From: an uncultured Actinomycetes bacterium
Lineage (GTDB): Bacteria; Actinomycetota; Actinomycetes; UBA12327
NCBI GenBank assembly: GCA_903920865.1
Contig: CAIXNN010000038.1
Span: 1 to 44,840 of the forward strand
Direction of reading: 5' to 3'
DNA length: 44,840 nt
Part shown: positions 7,849 through 15,197 of the stretch, in pieces
How the letters are laid out: each line of letters begins with the position of its first letter
How positions within the stretch are numbered: the first letter of the stretch is position 1
Position numbers and translations under genes: made by a program
Notes under the pieces: model-generated
What the model was told of the DNA's origin: nothing
Seen by the model: the letters and a program-made list of their open reading frames with translations, nothing else
The model's database searches: none

Positions 7849-7923
7849 GGTGCGCCGTCAGGGACTCGAACCCCGAACCCGCTGGTTAAGAGCCAGCTGC
7901 TCTGCCAATTGAGCTAACGGCGC
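7848..7923 (-). tRNA. tRNA-Lys (anticodon CUU)
   Basis: On the minus strand the gene runs from GCGCCGT to ACGGCGC-A-CCA. The anticodon stem GCTGG/CCAGC encloses loop CTCTTAA, giving anticodon CTT (lysine, AAG). The D arm (AGCTCAATTGGCAGAGC) and T arm (CGGGG-TTCGAGT-CCCTG) are regular. The terminal A of the encoded CCA is also the A of the yaaA ATG. Confidence 0.96.
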
Positions 7924-7948
7924 CGCTTGAAGCAAACCGGACATTATC

Positions 7949-7986
7949 AGTGCGAAGGACCGACCCGAAGACCGGTCCTTCGCACT
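7949..7986. repeat. Perfect 14-bp inverted repeat, 10-base loop
   Basis: AGTGCGAAGGACCG is followed after 10 bases by its exact reverse complement. As RNA it would form a very stable stem between tRNA-His and tRNA-Lys, an attractive substrate for RNase III or a transcription barrier. No U-tract follows in either direction. Confidence 0.85.
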
Positions 7987-7991
7987 AAATC

Positions 7992-8008
7992 TGGGGTGAG
8001 TGACGGGA
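7992..8008 (-). repeat. 17-bp copy of the tRNA-His 3' end
   Basis: TGGGGTGAGTGACGGGA occurs here and again at 8106-8122, where it forms the CCA end, acceptor strand and part of the T arm of tRNA-His. Similarity stops sharply on both sides. A copy of a tRNA 3' end about 114 bp downstream of the real gene looks like an attachment-site scar or a tRNA-gene duplication remnant. Confidence 0.8.
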
Positions 8009-8105
8009 ACCGATGGTCGCCACCGGCGCCCATCTCCCAAGTCCCGAACATCGGTGAACCCGACAACGACGAAGACCCAGGGGATCAACCCTGGGCCTTG
8101 GTCCT

Positions 8106-8182
8106 TGGGGTGAGTGACGGGACTTGAACCCGCGACATCCGCGACCACAACGCGGCGCTCTACCAGCTGAGCTACACCCACC
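8106..8182 (-). tRNA. tRNA-His (anticodon GUG)
   Basis: The acceptor strands are GTGGGTG and CACTCAC with C73 and an encoded CCA. The base before G1 is a G that can pair with C73, the extra G-1 typical of histidine tRNAs. The anticodon stem CCGCG/CGCGG encloses TTGTGGT, anticodon GTG. It lies 13 bases after the orn stop on the same strand, an arrangement known from other actinobacteria. Confidence 0.96.
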
Positions 8183-8195
8183 GAGGGCGCTCACT

Positions 8196-8795
8196 TTAGC
8201 GGTCTTGGCGTAGCGCCTTTGCAGCCGCCTTGGCAGCGTTGCTATCTGGGCCAGGGTGCGGCACAAACAACGTGTTCCGGTAATAACGCAATTCGTCGAT
8301 GCTGTCGATGATGTCAGCAAGTGCGCGGTGGTTTCCCCGCTTTTCTGGGGTGTTGAAGTACACCCTGGGGTACCAGCGACGTGCCAATTCCTTGATCGTG
8401 CTGACGTCAACATTGCGGTAGTGAACCCATTGCTCAAGTTCTGGCATATCTCTGGCAAGAAACGTGCGGTCAGTGTGAATGGAGGATCCGGCCAGCGGAG
8501 CTTTGCGAGCTTCGGGCACGTGCTCGCGGATGTAAGCCAGCGCCTGAGCTTGTGCAGCTTCCATGGTGATTCCATCAGCCAGGACCTCAAGAAGGCCTGA
8601 TGAGGTGTGCATCGTGCGCACAATCTCGGGCATCGTCTCTAGTGCTTGCGCCGGGGGAGCAATAACTAAGTCCACACCTTCGCCGAGAACGTTCAGTTCC
8701 GCATCTGTGACCAGTACCGCGATTTCAATCAACGCATCGCGTTCAAGATCAAGACCGGTCATCTCGCAGTCAATCCACACCAAACGATCGCTCAT
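8196..8795 (-). CDS. orn: Oligoribonuclease
   Basis: This DEDDh 3'-5' exonuclease finishes RNA decay by cutting two- to five-base oligoribonucleotides and also removes pGpG. The catalytic acids are in VWIDCEMTGLD (D, E of ExoI), with SSIHTDRTFLARDMPEL for the second Asp and YRNVDVSTIKELARRWYP plus the HRALADI H...D pair for ExoIII. The 199-aa length is usual. A TAGGGT box 6 bases before the ATG suggests its own leaderless promoter even though tRNA-Arg ends only 26 bases upstream. Downstream tRNA-His and tRNA-Lys are on the same strand. Confidence 0.96.
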   Translation of the reverse strand: MSDRLVWIDCEMTGLDLERDALIEIAVLVTDAELNVLGEGVDLVIAPPAQALETMPEIVRTMHTSSGLLEVLADGITMEAAQAQALAYIREHVPEARKAPLAGSSIHTDRTFLARDMPELEQWVHYRNVDVSTIKELARRWYPRVYFNTPEKRGNHRALADIIDSIDELRYYRNTLFVPHPGPDSNAAKAAAKALRQDR

Positions 8796-8801
8796 GTTCT
8801 C

Positions 8802-8807
8802 ACCCTA
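8802..8807 (-). promoter_or_regulatory. Likely -10 box of orn (leaderless)
   Basis: TAGGGT, a common actinobacterial -10, is followed by 6 bases and the orn ATG at 8795. The region in between lacks a ribosome-binding site. No good -35 is visible, because the corresponding position is inside tRNA-Arg. Confidence 0.45.
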
Positions 8808-8821
8808 TTGACCTGGTCCCT

Positions 8822-8898
8822 TGGTGCGCTCGGCAGGACTTGAACCTGCGACCGACTGCTTAGAAGGCAGTTGCTCTATCCGGCTGAGCTACGAGCGC
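8822..8898 (-). tRNA. tRNA-Arg (anticodon UCU)
   Basis: The minus strand reads GCGCTCG ... CGAGCGC-A-CCA with CCA encoded. The anticodon stem ACTGC/GCAGT encloses CTTCTAA, anticodon TCT (reads AGA and AGG). The D arm GCTCAGCCGGATAGAGC and T arm GCAGG-TTCAAGT-CCTGC are intact. It is the first gene of the minus-strand cluster that continues into orn. Confidence 0.95.
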
Positions 8899-8908
8899 TC
8901 GATGGCTC

Positions 8909-8940
8909 AACTTACCTGCGGAGCGCTTCCACAGTGTCAA
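8909..8940 (-). promoter_or_regulatory. Possible tRNA-Arg promoter
   Basis: A perfect -35 TTGACA (8940 to 8935, minus strand) is followed after 20 bases by TAAGTT (8914 to 8909), which ends 10 bases before the mature tRNA. The spacer is longer than the usual 17-18, so the -10 assignment is uncertain, but the -35 is the best in the window. Confidence 0.4.
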
Positions 8941-9043
8941 GCGTCCACAGTTTTGCACTCAGGTGTCACTCCCGGGCTCATGTACAGATTGGCTGGGTGT
9001 GGGCACGCTGCTCATTTTCTGTGAACCATGGTCAGGAGTTGGA

Positions 9044-9484
9044 ATGAATCAAACAAGCATCACGTTGGTGGGAAATGCGGTCACCGATGTCACCGTCGGT
9101 GCCACCCCTAATGGCATTGAATATTCGACCTTTCGCTTAGCCACGACAACGCGTCGCTTTGATCGAGGTGTGGGTCAATGGATTGATGGCGACACGTCTT
9201 ATGTGCGCATCACCTGTTGGCGCAAACTTGCCCGACATGTGGCCGAATCCATCACCAAGGGCGACCCAGTAATCGTCGCGGGCGCATTGAAAGTTCGTGA
9301 GTGGGCCAATGAAGACCGCCGCGGCATCTCTGTAGAAGTCGATGCCACATCAGTGGGCCACGACCTTGCGCGCGGAGTCAGCGCGTTTACCCGGGCAGCC
9401 AAGCGTGAGTACTCCAGCGAGCTTGAGAGCCAAGAGGTCGATTTTGTTCACGCCGAGTCCAACGATGGCAGGGAGGTTGCGTAG
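9044..9484 (+). CDS. ssb: Single-stranded DNA-binding protein, SsbB-like
   Basis: This 146-aa OB-fold protein binds single-stranded DNA during replication and repair. The fold is clear from ITLVGNAVTDVTVGATPNGIEYSTFRLATTTR, the conserved SYVRITCWRKLARHVAESITKGDPVIVAGALKVREW segment and VEVDATSVGHDLARG. The C-terminus ends in NDGREVA and lacks the acidic DDDIPF-type tip that recruits partner proteins, so this is probably the accessory SsbB paralogue and not the main replicative SSB. In M. tuberculosis an SSB-like gene also lies next to the ettA homologue. The ATG at 9044 is preceded by AGGAG at the right distance; the track's start at 8963 is upstream and not supported. Confidence 0.93.
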   Translation: MNQTSITLVGNAVTDVTVGATPNGIEYSTFRLATTTRRFDRGVGQWIDGDTSYVRITCWRKLARHVAESITKGDPVIVAGALKVREWANEDRRGISVEVDATSVGHDLARGVSAFTRAAKREYSSELESQEVDFVHAESNDGREVA

Positions 9485-9495
9485 GGTTAGTGACT

Positions 9496-11166
9496 ATGGC
9501 TGAGTTCATTTACCAAATGCATAAGGCGCGTAAAGCGCACGGCGAAAAGGTCATCCTCGATGACGTCACACTGGCGTTTTTCCCAGGAGCCAAGATCGGT
9601 GTCGTAGGACCTAATGGCGCAGGTAAGTCCACCGTGCTCAAGATCATGGCTGGTTTGGATACTGCATCCAACGGTGAAGCATCCCTGAGCCCTGGTTACA
9701 GCGTCGGGATCTTGTTGCAGGAACCCGAACTTGACCCCACCAAGACGGCCTTGCAAAACGTTGAAGAGGGCGTTGCCGAGACCATGGCCATGTTGCACGA
9801 GTTCAATGACATCTCCGCCAAGCTTGGCGAACCAGATGCAGACTTTGACACGCTGCTTGCGCAGATGGGCAAACTTCAAGAACAACTGGACCATCGCAAT
9901 GCATGGGATCTTGATTCTCAAATTGAACAAGCCATGGATGCTCTTCGGTGTCCACCCGGGGATGCTGATGTCACCGTTTTATCCGGTGGTGAGCGCCGCC
10001 GCGTAGCGCTCTGCCGCCTCCTACTGCAAGCCCCTGACTTGCTTTTGCTCGACGAGCCAACCAACCACCTAGATGCTGAGTCAGTTCTGTGGCTCGAGCA
10101 GCACCTCGAGAAGTATCCGGGAACCGTGGTCGCCGTAACCCACGACCGGTACTTCCTAGACAACGTTGCGCAATGGATCCTTGAGTTAGACCGCGGCCGG
10201 GCTTACCCCTATGAAGGCAACTACTCCACGTACTTGCAAACCAAATCTGAGCGTATGAAGGTGGAAGGCCAAAAGGACGCCAAGCGAGCCAAGCGCATCA
10301 AGGAAGAACTTGAATGGGTTCGCTCAAGCGCCAAGGGTCGTCAGACCAAGAGCAAGGCGCGTTTGTCTCGTTATGAGGAGATGGCAGCCGAGGCTGACAA
10401 AGCCCGCAAGTTGGACATGGAAGAAATCCAAATTCCACCCGGCCCGCGCTTGGGTAATGTCGTGGTTGAAGTCGATCACCTCACTAAGGGATTCGGTGAT
10501 CGTGTCCTAATCGATGACTTGTCCTTCACCCTTCCGCGCAACGGAATTGTTGGAGTGATCGGACCCAACGGTGCCGGTAAGACCACGTTGTTCCGAATGA
10601 TCACCGGTGAAGAGCAGCCCGACGAAGGAAGCATCAAAGTTGGCGAAACGGTCAAGACCTCCTACGTAGATCAGAACCGCGGCGGCATTGAAGCGGAAAA
10701 GTCGCTATGGGAAGTGGTCTCCGATGGGTTGGACTGGATCAAAGTCGGAAACGTCGAAATGCCATCGCGCGCCTACGTTTCTGCCTTTGGATTTAAGGGC
10801 CCAGATCAGCAAAAGCCAGCAGGTGTTCTCTCCGGTGGTGAGCGCAACCGATTGAACTTGGCGTTGACGCTCAAGCAGGGTGGAAACCTACTTCTCTTGG
10901 ACGAACCGACCAACGACCTCGATGTGGAAACGTTGTCTTCGCTGGAGAATGCGTTGTTGGAATTTCCTGGCTGCGCCGTCGTGGTAAGCCACGACCGTTG
11001 GTTCCTTGACCGAGTAGCCACTCACATTTTGGCCTATGAGGGTGACTCGAAGTGGTTCTGGTTTGAGGGCAACTTTGAGTCCTATGAGGTCAACAAGGTT
11101 GAGCGCCTTGGGGCCGATGCGGCTCGTCCACACCGCGCTACCTACCGCAAACTCACGCGTGGCTAA
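9496..11166 (+). CDS. ettA: Energy-dependent translational throttle protein EttA (ABC-F)
   Basis: EttA is a soluble ABC-F ATPase that binds the ribosomal E site and gates entry into elongation according to ATP/ADP. It begins MAEFIYQMHKARKAHG, the typical EttA N-terminus. Two ABC domains are complete: Walker A GPNGAGKST and GPNGAGKTT, signatures LSGGERRRVA and LSGGERNRLN, Walker B LLLLDEPTNHLD and LLLLDEPTNDLD. The inter-domain linker is highly charged (KRAKRIKEELEWVRSSAKGRQTKSK). There are no membrane segments. I prefer the ATG at 9496 to the GTG at 9490, because it gives the canonical N-terminus. The length of 556 aa is standard. Confidence 0.95.
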   Translation: MAEFIYQMHKARKAHGEKVILDDVTLAFFPGAKIGVVGPNGAGKSTVLKIMAGLDTASNGEASLSPGYSVGILLQEPELDPTKTALQNVEEGVAETMAMLHEFNDISAKLGEPDADFDTLLAQMGKLQEQLDHRNAWDLDSQIEQAMDALRCPPGDADVTVLSGGERRRVALCRLLLQAPDLLLLDEPTNHLDAESVLWLEQHLEKYPGTVVAVTHDRYFLDNVAQWILELDRGRAYPYEGNYSTYLQTKSERMKVEGQKDAKRAKRIKEELEWVRSSAKGRQTKSKARLSRYEEMAAEADKARKLDMEEIQIPPGPRLGNVVVEVDHLTKGFGDRVLIDDLSFTLPRNGIVGVIGPNGAGKTTLFRMITGEEQPDEGSIKVGETVKTSYVDQNRGGIEAEKSLWEVVSDGLDWIKVGNVEMPSRAYVSAFGFKGPDQQKPAGVLSGGERNRLNLALTLKQGGNLLLLDEPTNDLDVETLSSLENALLEFPGCAVVVSHDRWFLDRVATHILAYEGDSKWFWFEGNFESYEVNKVERLGADAARPHRATYRKLTRG

Positions 11167-11209
11167 GTTTCATCGCGCGGGTTAGCTCAGCTAGCGAGAG
11201 ACTTCTCGT

Positions 11210-12688
11210 ATGGCCCCAGTGAAGTGTTTGGTTACCGGCGCCACCGGATATGTCGGTGGGCGTTTAATCCCGCAACTGCTGGCCGACGGTCACGATGTAC
11301 GCGTCATGGTGCGCCACCCAGAGCGCCTTCGTGATTTCCCTTGGATTGATCAGGTTGAAGTCGCCGTTGCCGATGCTGGCGACCAGGAAGCTGTTGAGCG
11401 AGCACTTGAGGGCGTAGATGTTGCCTATTACCTGATGCACTCTCTGGGTAGCGGCCCTGATTTTGAAGCGACAGAGGCTCGGATCGCTCAAGCATTTGCT
11501 CTGGCGGCGCAGGAAGCTCAGCTGGCTCGAATCATCTATCTGGGTGGATTAACTCATGATGAGGATTTGTCGGCTCATATGAAGTCGCGTCTTGAAGTAG
11601 AAGAGATTCTGCTGACGTGCACGGTGCCCACGATTGTCCTGCGAGCCGCAGTGATCATTGGATCTGGATCGTTGTCATTTGAGATGGTGCGGTATCTGAC
11701 CGAGAGGTTGCCCGCAATGGTCACACCGAAGTGGGTCAACACTGCAACCCAGCCGATCGCCATTCGTGATGTGCTGCGCTACCTCGTGGGCTGTGCGGGC
11801 CTTCCGGGCCAGATCAATCGTGCCTTTGACATTGGTGGCCCTGACGTCATTACCTATGAAGAGATGATGCAGCAGTATGCCCGCACCGCTGGTCTGCGCA
11901 AGCGCTTGATTGTCAATGTGCCGGTGCTAACCCCTCGGCTGTCGAGTCGATGGGTGGGCGTGGTGACTCCATTGCCGATTGCGACAGCTCGCCCACTGGT
12001 GGATTCGCTGCGCAATGAATCTGTGTGTCAGGAGCACGACATTGCCGAGTTGATCCCCGATCCTGATGAAGGTTTACTGGGATTTGCTGATGCAGTCTCC
12101 TTGGCTTTGCAGCGCATCAAAGATGCACAGGTGGTCACGCGATGGTCGCAAGCTTCCGTTTCCGGGGTTCCTTCAGATCCGCTACCCACCGATCCTGACT
12201 GGGCTGGCGGGTCGCTGTACACCGATGAACGTGAAGGCGAAGTTGATGCTTCACCGGAACAGTTGTGGGCCGTCATCGAAGGTGTCGGTGGAAAGAACGG
12301 TTGGTATTCGTTCCCCTTCGCGTGGGAAATTCGTGGTTTGTTTGATCGGGTCAGTGGCGGGGTGGGGCTGCGTCGCGGGCGTCGGGATCCGCGCCACCTC
12401 ATGGTGGGAGAACCCCTTGATTTTTGGCGGGTAGAGGAACTGATCCCAGGCCAGCTCCTGCGTTTGCGTGCCGAGATGAAGCTTCCTGGTTTGGCTTGGC
12501 TTGAACTCGAGGTTCGCACGAGTCCTACTGGTAAAACCCTCTATCACCAGCGCGCGATCTTCTACCCCCGAGGACTGGCCGGTCACACTTATTGGTGGTC
12601 AATATCAATTTTCCACGCTTTTGTGTTCGGGGAGATGGTCCGCAATATTTCCAAAGCCGCTAAGTCGATCAGTGTGGCGCATTCCTAG
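11210..12688 (+). CDS. SDR-family oxidoreductase with C-terminal DUF2867 domain
   Basis: This is a two-domain protein of 492 aa. The N-terminal part (about 1-300) is an extended NAD(P)-binding Rossmann domain starting CLVTGATGYVGGRLIPQL, with a YLMHSLGSG...FEATEARIAQAFALAAQ segment and YLGG, as in NmrA/epimerase-like proteins common in actinobacteria. The C-terminal part (about 330-490) fits DUF2867, a START-like fold: EGEVDASPEQLWAVIEGVGGKNGWYSFPFAWEIRG, RRGRRDPRHLMVGEPLDFWRVEEL and a WWSISIFHAFVFGEMVRNI end. The fusion is known; the substrate is not. It stands alone on the plus strand between ettA and the globin. No ribosome-binding site is obvious. A weak GAGACT six bases before the ATG may be a leaderless -10. 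Confidence 0.82.
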   Translation: MAPVKCLVTGATGYVGGRLIPQLLADGHDVRVMVRHPERLRDFPWIDQVEVAVADAGDQEAVERALEGVDVAYYLMHSLGSGPDFEATEARIAQAFALAAQEAQLARIIYLGGLTHDEDLSAHMKSRLEVEEILLTCTVPTIVLRAAVIIGSGSLSFEMVRYLTERLPAMVTPKWVNTATQPIAIRDVLRYLVGCAGLPGQINRAFDIGGPDVITYEEMMQQYARTAGLRKRLIVNVPVLTPRLSSRWVGVVTPLPIATARPLVDSLRNESVCQEHDIAELIPDPDEGLLGFADAVSLALQRIKDAQVVTRWSQASVSGVPSDPLPTDPDWAGGSLYTDEREGEVDASPEQLWAVIEGVGGKNGWYSFPFAWEIRGLFDRVSGGVGLRRGRRDPRHLMVGEPLDFWRVEELIPGQLLRLRAEMKLPGLAWLELEVRTSPTGKTLYHQRAIFYPRGLAGHTYWWSISIFHAFVFGEMVRNISKAAKSISVAHS

Positions 12689-12691
12689 CCC

Positions 12692-12721
12692 TTGAGGAAT
12701 CAAGCCAACTTTGTGGACAAT
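12692..12721 (+). promoter_or_regulatory. Likely glbO promoter (leaderless)
   Basis: TTGAGG at 12692-12697 and GACAAT at 12716-12721, 18 bases apart, resemble -35 and -10 boxes. GACAAT is 6 bases from the GTG at 12728. This explains why the TTG used as start by the ORF track (12692) should be rejected: it is part of the -35. Confidence 0.45.
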
Positions 12722-12727
12722 GGTCAA

Positions 12728-13129
12728 GTGAGCGAAACTTTTTTTGACCGCTTCGGCGGTGAGCAGGCTTTCAGCACGATGGTGCGTGGGTTCTATGAAG
12801 CCATCGCGCAGGACGACCTGATCCGGCCGATGTACCCAGATCAAGACTTGGGTCCGGCGCAGGATCGCCTTCGCTGGTTCCTTGAGCAATATTGGGGCGG
12901 TCCCAAGACGTACTCAGAGCAACGCGGTCACCCACGCTTGCGAATGCGTCACGCGCAGTTCCCGATTACCCCACAAGCACGCGATCAATGGCTCGATCAC
13001 ATGCGCAAGGCGGTGGATTTGATTCGGCTGTCGCCAGAACTCGATGAGGAGTTGTGGGAGTACCTCGTTGATGCCGCCTACGCGATGGTCAACACCCCTG
13101 GTCCTGACTCGGGCCGTTGGGCTAGGTAA
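12728..13129 (+). CDS. glbO: Truncated haemoglobin O (group II)
   Basis: This 133-aa 2-over-2 globin binds oxygen and may protect respiration or detoxify reactive species. The sequence SETFFDRFGGEQAF...FYEAIAQDD, then LRWFLEQYWGGPKTYSEQRGHPRLRMRH, is nearly diagnostic for actinobacterial trHbO. The proximal His F8 is in RMRHAQF, Tyr B10 in FYEAI, Tyr CD1 in EQYWGG and Trp G8 in DQWLDHM. The start at GTG 12728 gives the family-length N-terminus. The 3' end overlaps the convergent prolyl oligopeptidase by 8 bases. A globin lies close to pepN in M. tuberculosis too. Confidence 0.93.
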   Translation: MSETFFDRFGGEQAFSTMVRGFYEAIAQDDLIRPMYPDQDLGPAQDRLRWFLEQYWGGPKTYSEQRGHPRLRMRHAQFPITPQARDQWLDHMRKAVDLIRLSPELDEELWEYLVDAAYAMVNTPGPDSGRWAR

Positions 13130-15197
13130 CGTCCAAGCCGAGTTCGTGAGCAGTAAATGCCAACGTGTCAACCGTGAGACCAATGCTTCGACTCAGTGAG
13201 CGTGCACCGTGTCCGACATCGCTTTCGCGCCGCAACAAGATCGGATGATCACTGGTGTTTGCATACTGCAAAGCTGCACACATCTTTCGCGCATGCATGG
13301 GATCCACGCGAGTGTCTTGATCGAAGACAGTAAAGAGCACCGCTGGGTATGAAGTTTCTTCGTGAACGTGGTGATACGGGGAGTAGGCCCGCAGCCACTG
13401 GAATTCTTCGGCAACGGCGGCGCTGCCATATTCGACGTTCCACGTTGCACCAAGTCCAGAGGTTTCAAATCGGATCATGTCTAGCAGTGGAGCCGAACAC
13501 ACCACGCTTCGGTAAAGGTCAGGGCGTTGAACCAAGGCGGCTCCGACCAGGAGTCCACCGTTAGAACCACCGCTGATCCCCAAGTGAGCTTGGTTGGTCC
13601 ACCCTTGCGCGATCAAATACTGCGCTGCAGCATGGAAGTCATCAAAAACATTTTGTTTGTTGCCCAACATGCCATCGCGGTGCCATTGCTCGCCCTCTTC
13701 GCCACCGCCGCGAAGGTTGGCAATGGCATAGACGCCACCGGCTTCAACCCAAGCCAAGATGCTGGCCGAAAAGCCAGGGGTTAGCGGCAGACCAAAGCCG
13801 CCATAGCCGTACAAGATGGTCGGGCGCGGCTGATCTGGTTCGGCACTGGGCGAGATCACAAACATGTGGACCTGCGTGCCGTCTTTAGATTCGTAGACAA
13901 CTTGCTGTGTTGACACCGAAGGAACATCAACAGTTCCCGGTGCGCTGGCCCACAGTGATGTCGTCATGGTTCGTGCATCAAAGTGTTGGATGCTGCCTGG
14001 CGTTGTGTAGTCGGAGTAGCCAAACCATGCTTCGTGACCGCCTTCTGGGCGCTCAACAATGCCGCCGACCGTTCCAACGCCACCGGTGGCAACATCGCCG
14101 ATCTTCTTGCCATCTAGGAGTCGGTGAAGGGTGATTTCTCCCACCGCATGACGAGTCCAGGTGGTGAGCATGACTGGCTCGCTCAGTTCAGCACCATCCA
14201 AAATGCCAAATCCATCCAGCACTGCAGTCTCATCTTGGGCAATCAAGTCCTGCCAGTGTTCTGGTTCAAGATGTTGGGCATCTGTCACACAAAGACGACC
14301 GCGGGGCGCATCAAGATCGGTAAAAACATAAATGCGACCATCGCGACCAAATTCCAAGCCAGTTTGCGCATCAATGCCAACTTGTACCGGTTGCAGCACG
14401 GGCGCATCGACTGCGCAGCTCGTCAGATCGGCTACCCACAGGTCATTGCGTGGGGCTGTTCCCTCCGATGCTGAAATCTCTAACCATCGACCATCGCGAC
14501 TTACACCAACTCCGTAGTAGTTAGTGATCGTCAGACCGGCACCGAATATTTCAACGTCAGTGTCAGGATTGGAACCAAGTGTGTGCAACCAGATTCTGCG
14601 GTGGTACTGCTCTTCTTCTGCCGGAATCGTAGCTGGGTCCACCCGGCGCACGTAGTAATACTTTTCTTCACCGGGCAACCATGCGACCGGGGAGTAGCGC
14701 GCACGATCAATGGGGCCGTCAACCAGAGAGCCATCACTGACACGCATGACCCGAAGAATCGACTCTTCGTTCCCACCTTCAGAAACTTGGAATGCCAGCA
14801 GGTTTCCCTCTTTTGAGGGCTGCCAGGTATCAAGAGTTGTTAAGCCTTGTTCGTCCAGACTCATCGGATCAATGAGAACTCGTTCAGTGCCATCTGGATC
14901 AATAGTCAACAGCACTGCGTGTTCTTGTTCGGCAGTTCGACGCATAAAAAATGCTCGTTTGCCGCGCCAAATCGGTGGCGAGATTGCACCGGCTGCCATT
15001 AATTCGCGTAGACGATTCTCCCAATGCCCACTGGTGGCCCATTGGGCTGTGGCTTGTGCCACGAGCCCGTCTTGCTCCCGCAACCATGCTTGGGTCTGGG
15101 GATCATCTGCCTCTTCAAGCCAGCGATAGGGGTCCGCAACGTCAGTTCCGTGCAGGTTCTCTACAAGGTCAAGCCGTGGTGCGTTGGGGTACTTCAC
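13122..15197 (-). CDS. Prolyl oligopeptidase family serine peptidase (S9A)
   Basis: This is a 691-aa cytosolic peptidase cleaving short peptides, typically after proline (POP) or basic residues (oligopeptidase B type). The N-terminal YPNAPRLDLVENLHGTDVADPYRWLEEADDPQT is the classic S9A opening. A beta-propeller covers about residues 70-410. The C-terminal alpha/beta hydrolase has nucleophile GGSNGGLL, with Asp in FDQDTRVDPMHARK and His in SDVGHGA. The DPYRWLE and YGYGGFGLPL motifs favour prolyl endopeptidase. There is no signal peptide. The start overlaps the pepN stop by ATGA, so the two peptidases form an operon that would degrade peptides released by Clp proteases and other sources. Confidence 0.93.
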   Translation of the reverse strand: MKYPNAPRLDLVENLHGTDVADPYRWLEEADDPQTQAWLREQDGLVAQATAQWATSGHWENRLRELMAAGAISPPIWRGKRAFFMRRTAEQEHAVLLTIDPDGTERVLIDPMSLDEQGLTTLDTWQPSKEGNLLAFQVSEGGNEESILRVMRVSDGSLVDGPIDRARYSPVAWLPGEEKYYYVRRVDPATIPAEEEQYHRRIWLHTLGSNPDTDVEIFGAGLTITNYYGVGVSRDGRWLEISASEGTAPRNDLWVADLTSCAVDAPVLQPVQVGIDAQTGLEFGRDGRIYVFTDLDAPRGRLCVTDAQHLEPEHWQDLIAQDETAVLDGFGILDGAELSEPVMLTTWTRHAVGEITLHRLLDGKKIGDVATGGVGTVGGIVERPEGGHEAWFGYSDYTTPGSIQHFDARTMTTSLWASAPGTVDVPSVSTQQVVYESKDGTQVHMFVISPSAEPDQPRPTILYGYGGFGLPLTPGFSASILAWVEAGGVYAIANLRGGGEEGEQWHRDGMLGNKQNVFDDFHAAAQYLIAQGWTNQAHLGISGGSNGGLLVGAALVQRPDLYRSVVCSAPLLDMIRFETSGLGATWNVEYGSAAVAEEFQWLRAYSPYHHVHEETSYPAVLFTVFDQDTRVDPMHARKMCAALQYANTSDHPILLRRESDVGHGARSLSRSIGLTVDTLAFTAHELGLDVT

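Larger units (their letters stand above)
7924..8105. other. Structured inter-tRNA spacer with three hairpins
   Basis: This 182-base gap between tRNA-Lys and tRNA-His holds no credible ORF but is full of symmetry. There is a perfect 14-bp inverted repeat (arms 7949-7962 and 7973-7986, loop 10). A second, 7-bp repeat ACCGATG/CATCGGT has arms at 8009-8015 and 8049-8055. A third, CCCAGGG/CCCTGGG, has arms at 8076-8082 and 8089-8095 with loop 6. On the minus-strand transcript these lie between the two tRNAs. None is followed by a T run, so they are unlikely to be classical terminators. They may instead be processing sites or remnants of a small mobile element. Confidence 0.7.

Noticed and set aside
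7985-8623. 212-aa minus-strand ORF running across orn, tRNA-His and the hairpin spacer
   Set aside because: It overlaps a clear gene and a tRNA in another frame; the translation is Arg/Cys-rich and typical of out-of-frame reading.
8928-8951. Direct repeat TCCACAGT-N8-TCCACAGT resembling DnaA boxes
   Set aside because: Each copy matches only six of nine positions of a DnaA box, and no dnaA, dnaN or AT-rich unwinding region is near; probably chance or a promoter element of tRNA-Arg.
12692-12727. Upstream TTG start for the truncated haemoglobin
   Set aside because: The extra residues do not match the family, and the TTG lies in a likely -35 box; the GTG at 12728 fits better.
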